Shown here: in pieces, positions 16,740 through 24,657 of the stretch
Numbering within the stretch: the first letter of the stretch is position 1
Layout of the letters: each line of letters begins with the position of its first letter
NCBI GenBank assembly: GCA_963590855.1
Contig: CAVAQT010000008.1
Coordinates: 13,165-77,164 of the forward strand
Direction: 5' to 3'
Origin: Ruminococcus_C sp963590855
GTDB lineage: Bacteria > Bacillota > Clostridia > Oscillospirales > Ruminococcaceae
DNA: 64,000 bases
Made by a program: the position numbers and the translations under genes
Notes under the pieces: generated by a model
Database searches by the model: none
The model's input: the letters and a program-made list of their open reading frames with translations, nothing else
Told to the model about the DNA's origin: nothing

Positions 16740-18398
16740 ATGCAGTCTTTGGAAAACATCATGCTCATCACAGATCTGGATGGCACGCTTTTGCCGTCCA
16801 GCAAGGAAATATCTGCGGCAGATGCTGCGGCAATTTCACAGTTTCGCGCAATGGGCGGTAAATTTGCCGTTGCGACTGGGCGTACCCTGCAAGCTGCACA
16901 GCGCTATTTGGATCAGCTGAAGCCGAATATCCCCGTGATCTTGTTTAACGGCGCAGCGATTTATGATCCCGTCGCAAAAACGTGGCTGTATACGGAAAAG
17001 CTGCCGGCTGATGCTGTAGCGATTACCCGGCAGGTGTTGGACGCATTTCCGGATGTTTCCGCAGAGATCCTGCGAACAGACGGTACTTATGTGGCAAGAT
17101 TGACACCTTATGAAAAAGAGCATCTGGCGATCTGTCAGGTAGAACCGATCCTGGAAGAACCGGAAGAGATCCCGGACGGCTGGCTCAAAGTGCTGTTTGC
17201 CATTGCACCGGAACGAATGCCGGATCTGATCGCATACTTTGCAGAGCAGAACTGGGACTGTGCCGATTTTGTACAGTCCGAGGCACGTTTTTATGAAATG
17301 CTGCCAAAGGGTGCGACCAAGGGCAGCGCGCTCCGGCGCTACCGGACATTGTGTAATGCAGAGAACTGGAAGATTACAGCGGCAGGAGATTTTGACAATG
17401 ACCTGGAAATGCTCCGCGCAGCAGACGTCAGCGCCTGCCCGTCAAATGCACAGCCTTGTGTAAAGAACATCGTTGATATTCAGTTGACGCAATCCTGCGA
17501 TACCAATGCAATTGCGGAACTGATCCATCATATTACGAAATCATTGGAGGTTCATAGTATGGATGAAATGACCAAGAAACAGCTACAGGCAACAGCTTGT
17601 CGCATTCGCATGGGTGTTGTGGAAGGCACCTATCATGCAAAGTCCGGCCATCCGGGCGGTTCGCTTTCGATTTGTGACACACTGACCTATTTATATTTTG
17701 CAAAAATGCATGTAGACCCGAAACAGCCGGAAATGGCAGATCGTGACCGTCTGGTACTGTCCAAGGGTCATTGTGCACCTGCACTGTACTCTGCACTGGC
17801 AGAACGCGGCTTTTTCTCCAAGGACGAGTTGAAGTCTCTGCGTCATATCGGCGCATTGCTGCAAGGTCACCCCTGCATCCATATTCCGGGCGTGGATATG
17901 TCCAGCGGTTCTCTGGGACAGGGCATTTCCGCTGCTTGCGGCATGGCACTTGCCGGAAAACTGGACAATGCAGCTTATAAAGTATATACAATTCTGGGCG
18001 ACGGCGAGATCGAAGAGGGACAGGTTTGGGAAGCAGCTATGTTCGCAAACCAGTATCACCTGGATAACCTGGTAGCGATCGTTGACAACAACGGCCTCCA
18101 GATCGACGGCAAGATTTCCGAAGTTTGCTCGCCCGAGCCGATTCCGGAAAAGTTTGAAGCATTCGGCTGGCATGTCATCCGGATGGATGCGCACGATTTT
18201 GATTCCATTGATGCAGCGATGCAGGAAGCAGAATCGATCGTCGGCAAGCCGGTAGCGATCATCCAGAAGAGTGTCAAGGGCAAGGGTGTTTCCTTTATGG
18301 AAAACCAGGTCGGCTGGCACGGCAAAGCGCCGAATCAGGCAGAATACGAACAGGCAATGGCTGAACTGACAGCACAGCTGAAGGAACTGGAGGGTTAA
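16740..18398 (+). CDS. HAD phosphatase (Cof type) continuous in frame with transketolase N-terminal subunit
   Basis: The reading frame encodes 552 residues. Residues 1-267 are a complete Cof-type HAD hydrolase: DLDGT at 12-16 with both aspartates, a cap domain, a lysine in KGATKGSAL, and GDFDNDLEM with the metal aspartates. About six linker residues lead to residue 274, where a full transketolase N-terminal subunit starts. No stop codon separates them, yet GGAGG at 17546-17550 stands eight bases before ATG 17559. The cell could make a fusion, a free transketolase half, or both. A one-base change near 17530-17550 would end the HAD frame at TAG 17555-17557, so an assembly slip or recent stop loss is possible. 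HAD substrate unknown, probably a sugar phosphate. Confidence 0.7.
   Translation: MQSLENIMLITDLDGTLLPSSKEISAADAAAISQFRAMGGKFAVATGRTLQAAQRYLDQLKPNIPVILFNGAAIYDPVAKTWLYTEKLPADAVAITRQVLDAFPDVSAEILRTDGTYVARLTPYEKEHLAICQVEPILEEPEEIPDGWLKVLFAIAPERMPDLIAYFAEQNWDCADFVQSEARFYEMLPKGATKGSALRRYRTLCNAENWKITAAGDFDNDLEMLRAADVSACPSNAQPCVKNIVDIQLTQSCDTNAIAELIHHITKSLEVHSMDEMTKKQLQATACRIRMGVVEGTYHAKSGHPGGSLSICDTLTYLYFAKMHVDPKQPEMADRDRLVLSKGHCAPALYSALAERGFFSKDELKSLRHIGALLQGHPCIHIPGVDMSSGSLGQGISAACGMALAGKLDNAAYKVYTILGDGEIEEGQVWEAAMFANQYHLDNLVAIVDNNGLQIDGKISEVCSPEPIPEKFEAFGWHVIRMDAHDFDSIDAAMQEAESIVGKPVAIIQKSVKGKGVSFMENQVGWHGKAPNQAEYEQAMAELTAQLKELEG
17559..18398 (+). CDS. tkt: transketolase N-terminal subunit (internal start)
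   Basis: From ATG 17559 the product is 279 residues, the usual length of a stand-alone N-terminal transketolase subunit. It carries the TPP-binding half: KSGHPGGSLS, LSKGHCAPALYSAL, GSLGQGISAACGMAL and GDGEIEEGQVWEAA, with the GDG...N TPP/magnesium motif completed by VDNNGLQIDG. It pairs with the C-terminal subunit encoded three bases downstream for the pentose phosphate pathway. The GGAGG at 17546-17550 supports independent initiation here, although the frame is open upstream through the HAD gene. Confidence 0.9.
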   Translation: MDEMTKKQLQATACRIRMGVVEGTYHAKSGHPGGSLSICDTLTYLYFAKMHVDPKQPEMADRDRLVLSKGHCAPALYSALAERGFFSKDELKSLRHIGALLQGHPCIHIPGVDMSSGSLGQGISAACGMALAGKLDNAAYKVYTILGDGEIEEGQVWEAAMFANQYHLDNLVAIVDNNGLQIDGKISEVCSPEPIPEKFEAFGWHVIRMDAHDFDSIDAAMQEAESIVGKPVAIIQKSVKGKGVSFMENQVGWHGKAPNQAEYEQAMAELTAQLKELEG

Positions 18399-18401
18399 AC
18401 G

Positions 18402-19352
18402 ATGGCAGAATTGCAGAAAAAGGCAACAAGAGAAAGCTATGGTGAGGCGCTTCGTGATCTCGCAGAAAAATATCCGGAACTGGTCGTTCTGGATGCTGAC
18501 CTGGCTGCCGCAACCAAAACCGGCATCTTTAAGAAGGCATACCCGGAGCGTTTCTTCGACTGCGGTATTGCTGAGGCGAACATGATGGGCGTAGCTGCCG
18601 GCTTGTCTACCGCAGGCAAGATCCCGTTTGCAAGCACATTTGCAATGTTTGCTGCCGGCAGAGCATTTGAGATCGTTCGTAACTCTATTGGCTATCCGCA
18701 CCTGAATGTAAAGATCGGTGCGACCCACGCCGGCATTTCTGTCGGCGAAGATGGCGCGACCCACCAGTGCAACGAAGATATTGCGCTGATGCGTACCATT
18801 CCCGGCATGACCATTTTGAATCCGGCAGATGACGTAGAAGCAAAGGCAGCTGTTGAAGCTGCGATCCAGTATGAAGGCCCGGTATATCTGCGATTCGGCA
18901 GACTGGCAACACCGATCTTTAACGACCCGGCAACCTATCAGTTCACCATCGGAAAGGGCATCACACTGCATGAGGGCACAGATGTCACTTTGGTGGCAAC
19001 CGGTCTGATGGTATGGGAGTCGATGAAGGCCGCTGAACTGCTGGAGGCAGAAGGCATCCACGCACGGGTACTGAACATCCATACCATCAAGCCTCTGGAT
19101 ACCGAGCTGATCTGTAAGGCAACATCGGAAACCGGTTTGTTGGTAACTGTCGAAGAGCATAGCATCATCGGCGGTCTGGGCGGTGCCGTGGCAGAAGCAG
19201 TCACTTCCTGCTGTCCGGTTCCGGTCGTTCGCATCGGCGTAAATGACGAATTTGGTCATTCCGGCCCGGCAGTTGATCTGCTGAAGGAATTTGGTCTGTG
19301 TGCAGAGAACATTGCAGCGGTTACCAAGAAGGCTCTGGCTGAAAAGAAATAA
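18402..19352 (+). CDS. tkt: transketolase C-terminal subunit
   Basis: The 316-residue protein is the pyrimidine-binding and C-terminal half of a split transketolase. RFFDCGIAEANMMGVAAGLSTAGKIPF holds the catalytic glutamate, with ATHAGISVGEDGATHQ and the C-terminal VEEHSIIGGLGGAVAE following. Only three bases separate it from the N-terminal subunit, so the two are translationally coupled and assemble as a heterotetramer. A terminator follows directly. Confidence 0.95.
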   Translation: MAELQKKATRESYGEALRDLAEKYPELVVLDADLAAATKTGIFKKAYPERFFDCGIAEANMMGVAAGLSTAGKIPFASTFAMFAAGRAFEIVRNSIGYPHLNVKIGATHAGISVGEDGATHQCNEDIALMRTIPGMTILNPADDVEAKAAVEAAIQYEGPVYLRFGRLATPIFNDPATYQFTIGKGITLHEGTDVTLVATGLMVWESMKAAELLEAEGIHARVLNIHTIKPLDTELICKATSETGLLVTVEEHSIIGGLGGAVAEAVTSCCPVPVVRIGVNDEFGHSGPAVDLLKEFGLCAENIAAVTKKALAEKK

Positions 19353-19375
19353 GTCTGGCGAAATTTTGAAAATAG

Positions 19376-19415
19376 AAAAAGCAGGCGTTCCCGTTTTTCG
19401 AGCGCCTGCTTTTTT
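19376..19415 (+). terminator. Rho-independent terminator after transketolase
   Basis: AAAAAGCAGGCG at 19376-19387 pairs with CGCCTGC plus T-run at 19403-19415. This ends the ileS/tkt transcript and, through its A-run, could also work in reverse. Confidence 0.85.
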
Positions 19416-19448
19416 GCAAATTGGGGAAAGATAACGGAGGAAAGTGAG

Positions 19449-20015
19449 ATGAGCAAAAAGCAATCAAAAGTACAAACAGTGGAGAAACTGTTTCTTTATT
19501 TTCTCATGGCGGCAGTGATCGGCTGGTGTTACGAAGTTTTTCTGGAAGTCGTGGTCTATCACTGGGGATTCCATAACCGCGGGATACTGTTCGGGCCATA
19601 CTGTCCGGTATACGGCGTTGGAATGCTGGCATTTTTGCTCTGCTTCGGAAAGCTTGCACAAAAGCCCATGAAATGGAGTATTCGCTGGGCGAGACCGCTC
19701 CTGATCTTTCTGGGATGCGGCGCAGTGGCGACACTGATCGAGCTATGCGTCAGTTACTTATTGGAATGGACAACGGGCAGCTGGCCGTGGCAGACTTATG
19801 CGGATTATGCGGTCAACTTCCAGGCGCGAATCGCGCTTTCGCCATCGGTACGATTCGGCATCGGCGGCGTGTTGTTTCTGTATCTGCTCCGTCCGCTGTT
19901 TGCCAAAATAACCGGATGCATGTCACCAAAAGTCTTGAAATACACCAGCATTGTCTGCACCGTGATCCTGGCAGTCGATTTGATCTGTACCATTGCTTTT
20001 AAACTGGCCGCATGA
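19449..20015 (+). CDS. CmpB-like membrane protein (putative ABC permease family)
   Basis: The 188-residue protein has about five hydrophobic segments (roughly 12-32, 50-66, 82-105, 130-150, 160-185). The sequence GWCYEVFLE followed by NRGILFGPYCPVYGVG is the signature of the CmpB family (annotated as putative ABC transporter permease). No ATPase lies nearby, and the biochemical role of the family is not established. CGGAGG stands upstream of the ATG. Confidence 0.8.
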   Translation: MSKKQSKVQTVEKLFLYFLMAAVIGWCYEVFLEVVVYHWGFHNRGILFGPYCPVYGVGMLAFLLCFGKLAQKPMKWSIRWARPLLIFLGCGAVATLIELCVSYLLEWTTGSWPWQTYADYAVNFQARIALSPSVRFGIGGVLFLYLLRPLFAKITGCMSPKVLKYTSIVCTVILAVDLICTIAFKLAA

Positions 20016-20061
20016 AAGAAACGCTCAAAAGCTGCATATTCTTTTCCAGAGGTGATATCCT

Positions 20062-20334
20062 ATGGTTTGTACGTTGGAAGAACTGCGCAACAAAGATGTA
20101 ATCAATGTGGTGAATGGCGAAAACCTCGGACGGATCGATGACTTGCAGATGGATGCGCAGACCGCGTCAGTGACCGCATTGATTTTGTACGGCAGACCGC
20201 GGTTCTGGGGTATTCTCGGCCCGCGGGATAACTGCATCATTGATTTCCACCAGATTCGCTTGGTCGGTAAGGACGTGATTCTGGTGGAATTGGGACGATT
20301 GTGTACAGACTGCACAAATATCAAGATAAACTAA
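20062..20334 (+). CDS. ylmC: YlmC/YmxH family PRC-barrel protein
   Basis: The 90-residue protein consists of one PRC-barrel: LRNKDVINVVNGENLGRIDDLQMD and, near the end, the ILVEL strand. The small YlmC/YmxH proteins occur in spore formers and are annotated as sporulation proteins, though their biochemical role is unclear. GAGGTGAT precedes the ATG. Confidence 0.85.
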   Translation: MVCTLEELRNKDVINVVNGENLGRIDDLQMDAQTASVTALILYGRPRFWGILGPRDNCIIDFHQIRLVGKDVILVELGRLCTDCTNIKIN

Positions 20335-20358
20335 CAGAAAATTTCTGCATAGAGAAAC

Positions 20359-20388
20359 TTGACCGGACAGCACGTTTTTTGGTATAAT
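20359..20388 (+). promoter_or_regulatory. SigA-type promoter of rpsB
   Basis: TTGACC at 20359-20364 and TATAAT at 20383-20388 are 18 bases apart, with TGG before the -10. The start of transcription near 20395 leaves a leader of about 110 bases. Confidence 0.85.
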
Positions 20389-20407
20389 AATAAGGCAGTT
20401 CACACGT

Positions 20408-20467
20408 CTTTCTTGGCATATGCGGGTGCTTTGCGGCGATGCAGAGCCGGATATGCCCATAAGAAAG
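20408..20467 (+). promoter_or_regulatory. structured 5' leader of rpsB, candidate ribosomal-protein control element
   Basis: CTTTCTT (20408-20414) pairs with AAGAAAG (20461-20467), GGCATAT (20415-20421) with ATATGCC (20451-20457) across a three-base bulge, and CTTTGC (20429-20434) with GCAGAG (20441-20446). The stacked hairpin lies between promoter and ribosome binding site. S2 is known to control its own mRNA in some bacteria; whether this leader does so is inference. Confidence 0.5.
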
Positions 20468-20507
20468 GCGGAGGAAGCAAAACCATTTTATTTAGGAGGA
20501 CTACACA

Positions 20508-21245
20508 ATGGGCGTAGTATCTATGAAGCAGCTCTTGGAAGCTGGCGTACACTTTGGTCACCAGACCAGAAGATGGAACCCGAAAATGGCTCCGTACATT
20601 TTCACCGAACGTAACGGCATCTACATCATCGACCTGCAGAAGACCGTAAAGAAGCTGGATGAAGCTTATATGTTCATCCGCGACCTGTCTGCACAGGGTG
20701 AGTCTGTACTGTTCGTTGGTACAAAGAAGCAGGCTGGCGATTCCATCAAGGAAGAAGCTACCCGTGCCGGCGCATACTATGTAAATGCACGTTGGCTGGG
20801 CGGTATGATGACAAACTTTACAACCATCCAGAGAAGAATCAAGCGTCTGGAACAGCTGCACGAGATGGAAAACGACGGCACATTTGATCTGTTGCCGAAG
20901 AAGGAAGTTGGTAAGCTGCAGCTGGAGATCGAAAAGCTGGAGAAATTCCTGGGCGGTATCAAGGATATGAAGAAGCTGCCGGGCGCACTGTTCATCGTTG
21001 ACCCTCGCAAGGAGCGCATTGCTGTTGCCGAGGCAAAGAAGCTGAACATCCCGATCGTAGCTATCGTAGACACCAACTGTGATCCGGACGAGATCGATTA
21101 TGTTATCCCGGGTAACGATGATGCAATCCGTGCCGTTAAGCTGATCGCTGGCGTTATGGCTGATGCAATCATCGAAGGCCGTCAGGGCGCTGACGCTGCT
21201 GCTGCCGAAGCTGCTGAAACTGCAGAAGCAGAGGCTGCTGAATAA
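20508..21245 (+). CDS. rpsB: 30S ribosomal protein S2
   Basis: The 245-residue protein is S2: the start VSMKQLLEAGVHFGHQTRRWNPKM is diagnostic, and FVGTKKQA, RWLGGMMTNF, PGALFIVDPRKE and IPIVAIVDTNCDPD follow in the usual order. An alanine/glutamate-rich tail ends the protein. AGGAGG stands nine bases before ATG 20508. Confidence 0.98.
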   Translation: MGVVSMKQLLEAGVHFGHQTRRWNPKMAPYIFTERNGIYIIDLQKTVKKLDEAYMFIRDLSAQGESVLFVGTKKQAGDSIKEEATRAGAYYVNARWLGGMMTNFTTIQRRIKRLEQLHEMENDGTFDLLPKKEVGKLQLEIEKLEKFLGGIKDMKKLPGALFIVDPRKERIAVAEAKKLNIPIVAIVDTNCDPDEIDYVIPGNDDAIRAVKLIAGVMADAIIEGRQGADAAAAEAAETAEAEAAE

Positions 21246-21273
21246 GCAAAACTGAAATATCTGTGAAATCAAG

Positions 21274-21316
21274 AACCCGAATATGTCTGGCGATTCTGCC
21301 TCTATTCGGGTTTTTT
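21274..21316 (+). terminator. terminator or attenuator between rpsB and tsf
   Basis: AACCCGAATA at 21274-21283 pairs with TATTCGGGTT at 21303-21312, followed by more T residues to 21316. No promoter is visible between it and tsf, so it should work as a partial terminator. Confidence 0.8.
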
Positions 21317-21356
21317 GAGACAAACATTTTGAAATAGGATTAGGAGGAAACATCCA

Positions 21357-22280
21357 ATGGCTAATTTTACTGCAAAAGATGTCAATGAACTGCGTAAGTC
21401 CACTGGCGTTGGCATGATGGACTGCAAGAAGGCTCTGACTGAGGCTGACGGCGATGTAGAAAAGGCAATCGAACTGCTGCGCGAAAAGGGACTGGCTACT
21501 CAGGCAAAGAAGGCTGGCCGTGTTGCTGCAGAAGGTATGGTTGTTGCTAAGGTAAACGCTGACAACACTGTAGGCTGCGTTGTTGAAGTAAACTCTGAGA
21601 CTGACTTCGTTGCAAATACCGATGAATTCAAGGCATTTGTAAACCAGGTTGCAGATACTATCATCGAAAAGAATCCGGCAGATGTAGAAGCACTGAAGGC
21701 TACCACTGTATCCGGCGGTACAATGACTGTTGACGAAGCACTCCAGGAACTGTTCCTGAAGATTCGTGAGAACCTGCAGATCCGTCGTTTTGTTCGCATG
21801 GAAGGTATCCTCGTACCGTATATCCACGGCGGCGGCAAGATCGGCGTTATGGTTCGTGCAGAGTCTCCGGCTGGCGCAACACCGGAAGTTCTGGCAGCTG
21901 CAAAGGACTGCGCACTGCAGGTAGCTGCAATGAACCCGCCGTATCTGAAGCGCGAAGATGTTCCGGCTGCTGTTCTGGATGAAGAGAAGAAGATCATCCT
22001 GGCTCAGATGGCAGAAGACCCGAAGATGGCAAATAAGCCGGAACAGGTCAAGGAAAAGATCGCTGCTGGTAAGGTTGGCAAGTATTATGGCGAAAACTGC
22101 CTGCTGGAACAGGCTTTCGTAAAGGAAAACAAGGAAACTGTTCAGAGCTATGTAGATGGCGTTGCAAAGGCAGCAGGCACTACAATTGCAATCACTGATT
22201 TCGTTCGTTTTGAGCGCGGCGAGGGCATTGAGAAGAAGGCTGACAATTTCGCAGAAGAAATTGCTAGCATGATCAAGTAA
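21357..22280 (+). CDS. tsf: elongation factor Ts
   Basis: The 307-residue nucleotide-exchange factor for EF-Tu begins with a UBA-like domain, ELRKSTGVGMMDCKKAL, then VEVNSETDFVA, both EF-Ts signatures. AGGAGG lies upstream of ATG 21357. It follows rpsB across a terminator-like hairpin, the usual arrangement. Confidence 0.98.
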   Translation: MANFTAKDVNELRKSTGVGMMDCKKALTEADGDVEKAIELLREKGLATQAKKAGRVAAEGMVVAKVNADNTVGCVVEVNSETDFVANTDEFKAFVNQVADTIIEKNPADVEALKATTVSGGTMTVDEALQELFLKIRENLQIRRFVRMEGILVPYIHGGGKIGVMVRAESPAGATPEVLAAAKDCALQVAAMNPPYLKREDVPAAVLDEEKKIILAQMAEDPKMANKPEQVKEKIAAGKVGKYYGENCLLEQAFVKENKETVQSYVDGVAKAAGTTIAITDFVRFERGEGIEKKADNFAEEIASMIK

Positions 22281-22314
22281 GAATATTTTTTACAAGGCGA
22301 TAATGCCGAAAAAA

Positions 22315-22347
22315 GGGAGCGTGGCGTTTGCCATGCTCTTTTTTTAT
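22315..22347 (+). terminator. Rho-independent terminator after tsf
   Basis: GAGCGTGGC at 22317-22325 pairs with GCCATGCTC at 22330-22338 (one G-U pair) around GTTT, followed by a long T-rich tract. It ends the rpsB-tsf transcript. Confidence 0.9.
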
Positions 22348-22364
22348 TTTTTTGCGAAAATCAC

Positions 22365-22393
22365 TTTACTTTTCCCGTGAAATAGTGTAAAAT
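22365..22393 (+). promoter_or_regulatory. SigA-type promoter for pyrH and downstream genes
   Basis: TTTACT at 22365-22370 and TAAAAT at 22388-22393 are 17 bases apart, directly after the tsf terminator. It probably starts the pyrH-frr-uppS-cdsA-dxr-rseP-ispG transcript. Confidence 0.7.
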
Positions 22394-22486
22394 AAAGATA
22401 TAGACTGTCTTTCTATCGAAATGACGATTTTGAGAGACGAACTGTTTCGTCCGAATTTATTGCATAAGCGAAAGGAAACAAGAAAT

Positions 22487-23218
22487 ATGGAACCTAAGTA
22501 TCATCGAGTTCTTTTGAAATTGAGCGGTGAGGCACTTGCCGGCCCGAAAAAAACGGGATTAGATCCGGTTACAATGATGCCAATTTGTAAGAGCATCAAA
22601 AAGTGCGTCGATGCCGGCATACAGATGGGTATCGTTGTTGGCGGCGGAAACTTCTGGCGCGGCCGTTCCAGCGAAAATATGGATCGTACCAGAGCCGATC
22701 ACATCGGAATGCTGGCAACCACAATGAATGCACTGGCTGTTGCCGATATGCTGGAATCTCTGGGCCTGGAAGTTCGCGTGCAGACTGCAATCAGCATGCA
22801 GCAGATCGCAGAACCGTATATCCGTAATCGTGCCATCACACACCTGAAAAAGGGAAGAGTCGTGATTTTCGGCTGCGGCACAGGCAGTCCGTTCTTCTCC
22901 ACAGATACTGCAGCAACACTGCGCGCTGTTGAGATCGAAGCGGATATCCTGCTGAAGGCAACGATGGTAGACGGCGTTTATGATAAGGATCCTCATAAGT
23001 ATGAAGACGCGGTTCGCTATTCTCGTCTGACATTCAGCGACGTTCTCGGCAGCGCTCTGCAGGTCATGGACAGCACCGCTGCATCTATGTGCCGTGACAA
23101 CAAAATGCCGATGCTGGTGTTCGATCTGAACCGTCCGGAAAACATTTACGATGCTGTGATGGGCGAAGATGTTGGTACTGTTGTTTCCGAAGTAGATCCC
23201 ATTGCGTCCAAAGCATAA
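22487..23218 (+). CDS. pyrH: UMP kinase
   Basis: The 243-residue amino-acid-kinase-fold enzyme phosphorylates UMP to UDP. KLSGEAL, GIVVGGGNFWRG, DHIGMLATTMNALA and GTGSPFFSTDTAA are family motifs. ATG 22487 is chosen with AAAGGA about ten bases upstream and because KYHRVLLKLSGEAL then sits at the usual distance; the frame is open 22 codons further. Confidence 0.97.
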   Translation: MEPKYHRVLLKLSGEALAGPKKTGLDPVTMMPICKSIKKCVDAGIQMGIVVGGGNFWRGRSSENMDRTRADHIGMLATTMNALAVADMLESLGLEVRVQTAISMQQIAEPYIRNRAITHLKKGRVVIFGCGTGSPFFSTDTAATLRAVEIEADILLKATMVDGVYDKDPHKYEDAVRYSRLTFSDVLGSALQVMDSTAASMCRDNKMPMLVFDLNRPENIYDAVMGEDVGTVVSEVDPIASKA

Positions 23219-23278
23219 ACGATTTTTCTAACGCATATTTTAAAAAATGAAAGGAGCCCCATTTTGGGGAATATCGCT

Positions 23279-23833
23279 ATGAAAGAGATCATGAAAGAAA
23301 CTGAAGACAAAATGAAGAAGTCCACAGACCGCCTGGCACACGAGTTTACAACCATTCGTGCAGGCCGTGCAAATCCGGCTGTTCTGGATAAGGTACAGGT
23401 TGATTACTACGGCGTACCGACACCGATTCAGCAGATGGCAGCTGTATCCGTATCGGAAGCTCGTATCCTGGTGATCCAGCCGTGGGATGTGACTTCTCTG
23501 AAAGCAATCGAAAAAGCGATCCTCTCCTCTGATGTAGGCATCACTCCCACAAACGACGGCAAGGTTCTGCGTCTGGTATTCCCGCAGCTCACCGAAGATC
23601 GCCGTAAGGAACTCTGCAAGGAGATCAAGAAGCTGGGCGAGGAGTGCAAGGTTGCAGTTCGTAATGTTCGCCGGGATTCCATCGAAAAACTGAAAGCAAA
23701 GAAAAAGGCATCCGAACTGACTGAGGACGAAGTAAAAGACGGCGAAAAGCAGATTCAGGATGTAACCGATAAGTACGTTGCTGAGATCGATAAGATGGTA
23801 GCGGAAAAGGATAAGGAGATCATGAGCATCTAA
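23279..23833 (+). CDS. frr: ribosome recycling factor
   Basis: The product of 184 residues splits post-termination ribosomes with EF-G. EDKMKKSTDRLAHEFTTIRAGRANPAVLD and the closing DKYVAEIDKMVAEKDKEIM are family hallmarks. ATG 23279 gives the standard length, with GGGGA eight bases upstream. An in-frame TTG at 23264 has a stronger AAGGAG seven bases before it and would add five residues, so the true start is uncertain. Confidence 0.96.
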   Translation: MKEIMKETEDKMKKSTDRLAHEFTTIRAGRANPAVLDKVQVDYYGVPTPIQQMAAVSVSEARILVIQPWDVTSLKAIEKAILSSDVGITPTNDGKVLRLVFPQLTEDRRKELCKEIKKLGEECKVAVRNVRRDSIEKLKAKKKASELTEDEVKDGEKQIQDVTDKYVAEIDKMVAEKDKEIMSI

Positions 23834-23887
23834 CCAGGATGCCATTTCCCATCCGGTCCTAGGAAACAGAATAGGAGATGAAACAAC

Positions 23888-24655
23888 ATGGCTCTGCCAT
23901 TTTTCAACAAAAAAATTTCCCCCAAGGACGAATCCAACACGGGCGCAATCGCTCTGCCGGAACAGCTTCCGCAGCATGTCGGCTTCATTATGGACGGCAA
24001 CGGCAGATGGGCGACCAAACGCGGCATGCCCCGAAAATTCGGACACCGTGAAGGTGCAAAGAACTTTAAAGATCTGTCATTGTATTGCCGCGATATCGGT
24101 CTGCGCAATGCCTCTTTCTATGTGTTTTCCACAGAGAACTGGAAGCGTCCTCAGGATGAGGTAGATGCGATCATGGATCTGTTCTGGGATTATCTCTGCG
24201 AGGCGGATCAGTATCTGGAGCGGCGCGTCCGCATGGTGTTCGTGGGAGACAGAAGCCGCCTACAGGATCGCCTGCAAAAGAAAATGGAAGAATTGGAACA
24301 TGATTCCCGTGATTTCGAGAAAATGAACCTGATTCTTGCCATCAACTACGGCGGCAGAGATGAGATCAAGCATGCAACACAGGAAATCGCAAAGGAAGTG
24401 CAGTCGGGAATACTGTCTCCGGATGCGATCACTGAGCAGACGATCGCAGATCATTTGTATACGGCCGGTCTGCCGGATGTCGATCTGCTGATCCGTCCTA
24501 GCGGCGAACTGCGGCTGTCCAACTATCTGATCTGGCAGTGTGCCTATGCCGAGTATTATTTCACCAACATTTTGTGGCCTGATTTCAACCGGAATGAATT
24601 GAACCGTGCCCTCGTTGATTTTGCGCAGCGCGGCAGACGTTTTGGGGGAATTTGA
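23888..24655 (+). CDS. uppS: undecaprenyl diphosphate synthase (cis-prenyltransferase)
   Basis: The 255-residue enzyme makes the C55 lipid carrier for wall synthesis. FIMDGNGRWATKRG holds the catalytic aspartate and phosphate-binding residues; YVFSTENWKRP, INYGGRDEI and PDVDLLIRPSGELRLSNYLIWQCAYAEYYF complete the signature. It lies between frr and cdsA as usual; its stop overlaps the next gene's leader by a few bases. Confidence 0.97.
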   Translation: MALPFFNKKISPKDESNTGAIALPEQLPQHVGFIMDGNGRWATKRGMPRKFGHREGAKNFKDLSLYCRDIGLRNASFYVFSTENWKRPQDEVDAIMDLFWDYLCEADQYLERRVRMVFVGDRSRLQDRLQKKMEELEHDSRDFEKMNLILAINYGGRDEIKHATQEIAKEVQSGILSPDAITEQTIADHLYTAGLPDVDLLIRPSGELRLSNYLIWQCAYAEYYFTNILWPDFNRNELNRALVDFAQRGRRFGGI

Positions 24656-24657
24656 GC

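Noticed and set aside
19449..20334. CmpB-like and YlmC genes considered as a novel two-gene system
   Set aside because: Both belong to known widespread clostridial families and have separate spacing and starts; nothing ties them together.
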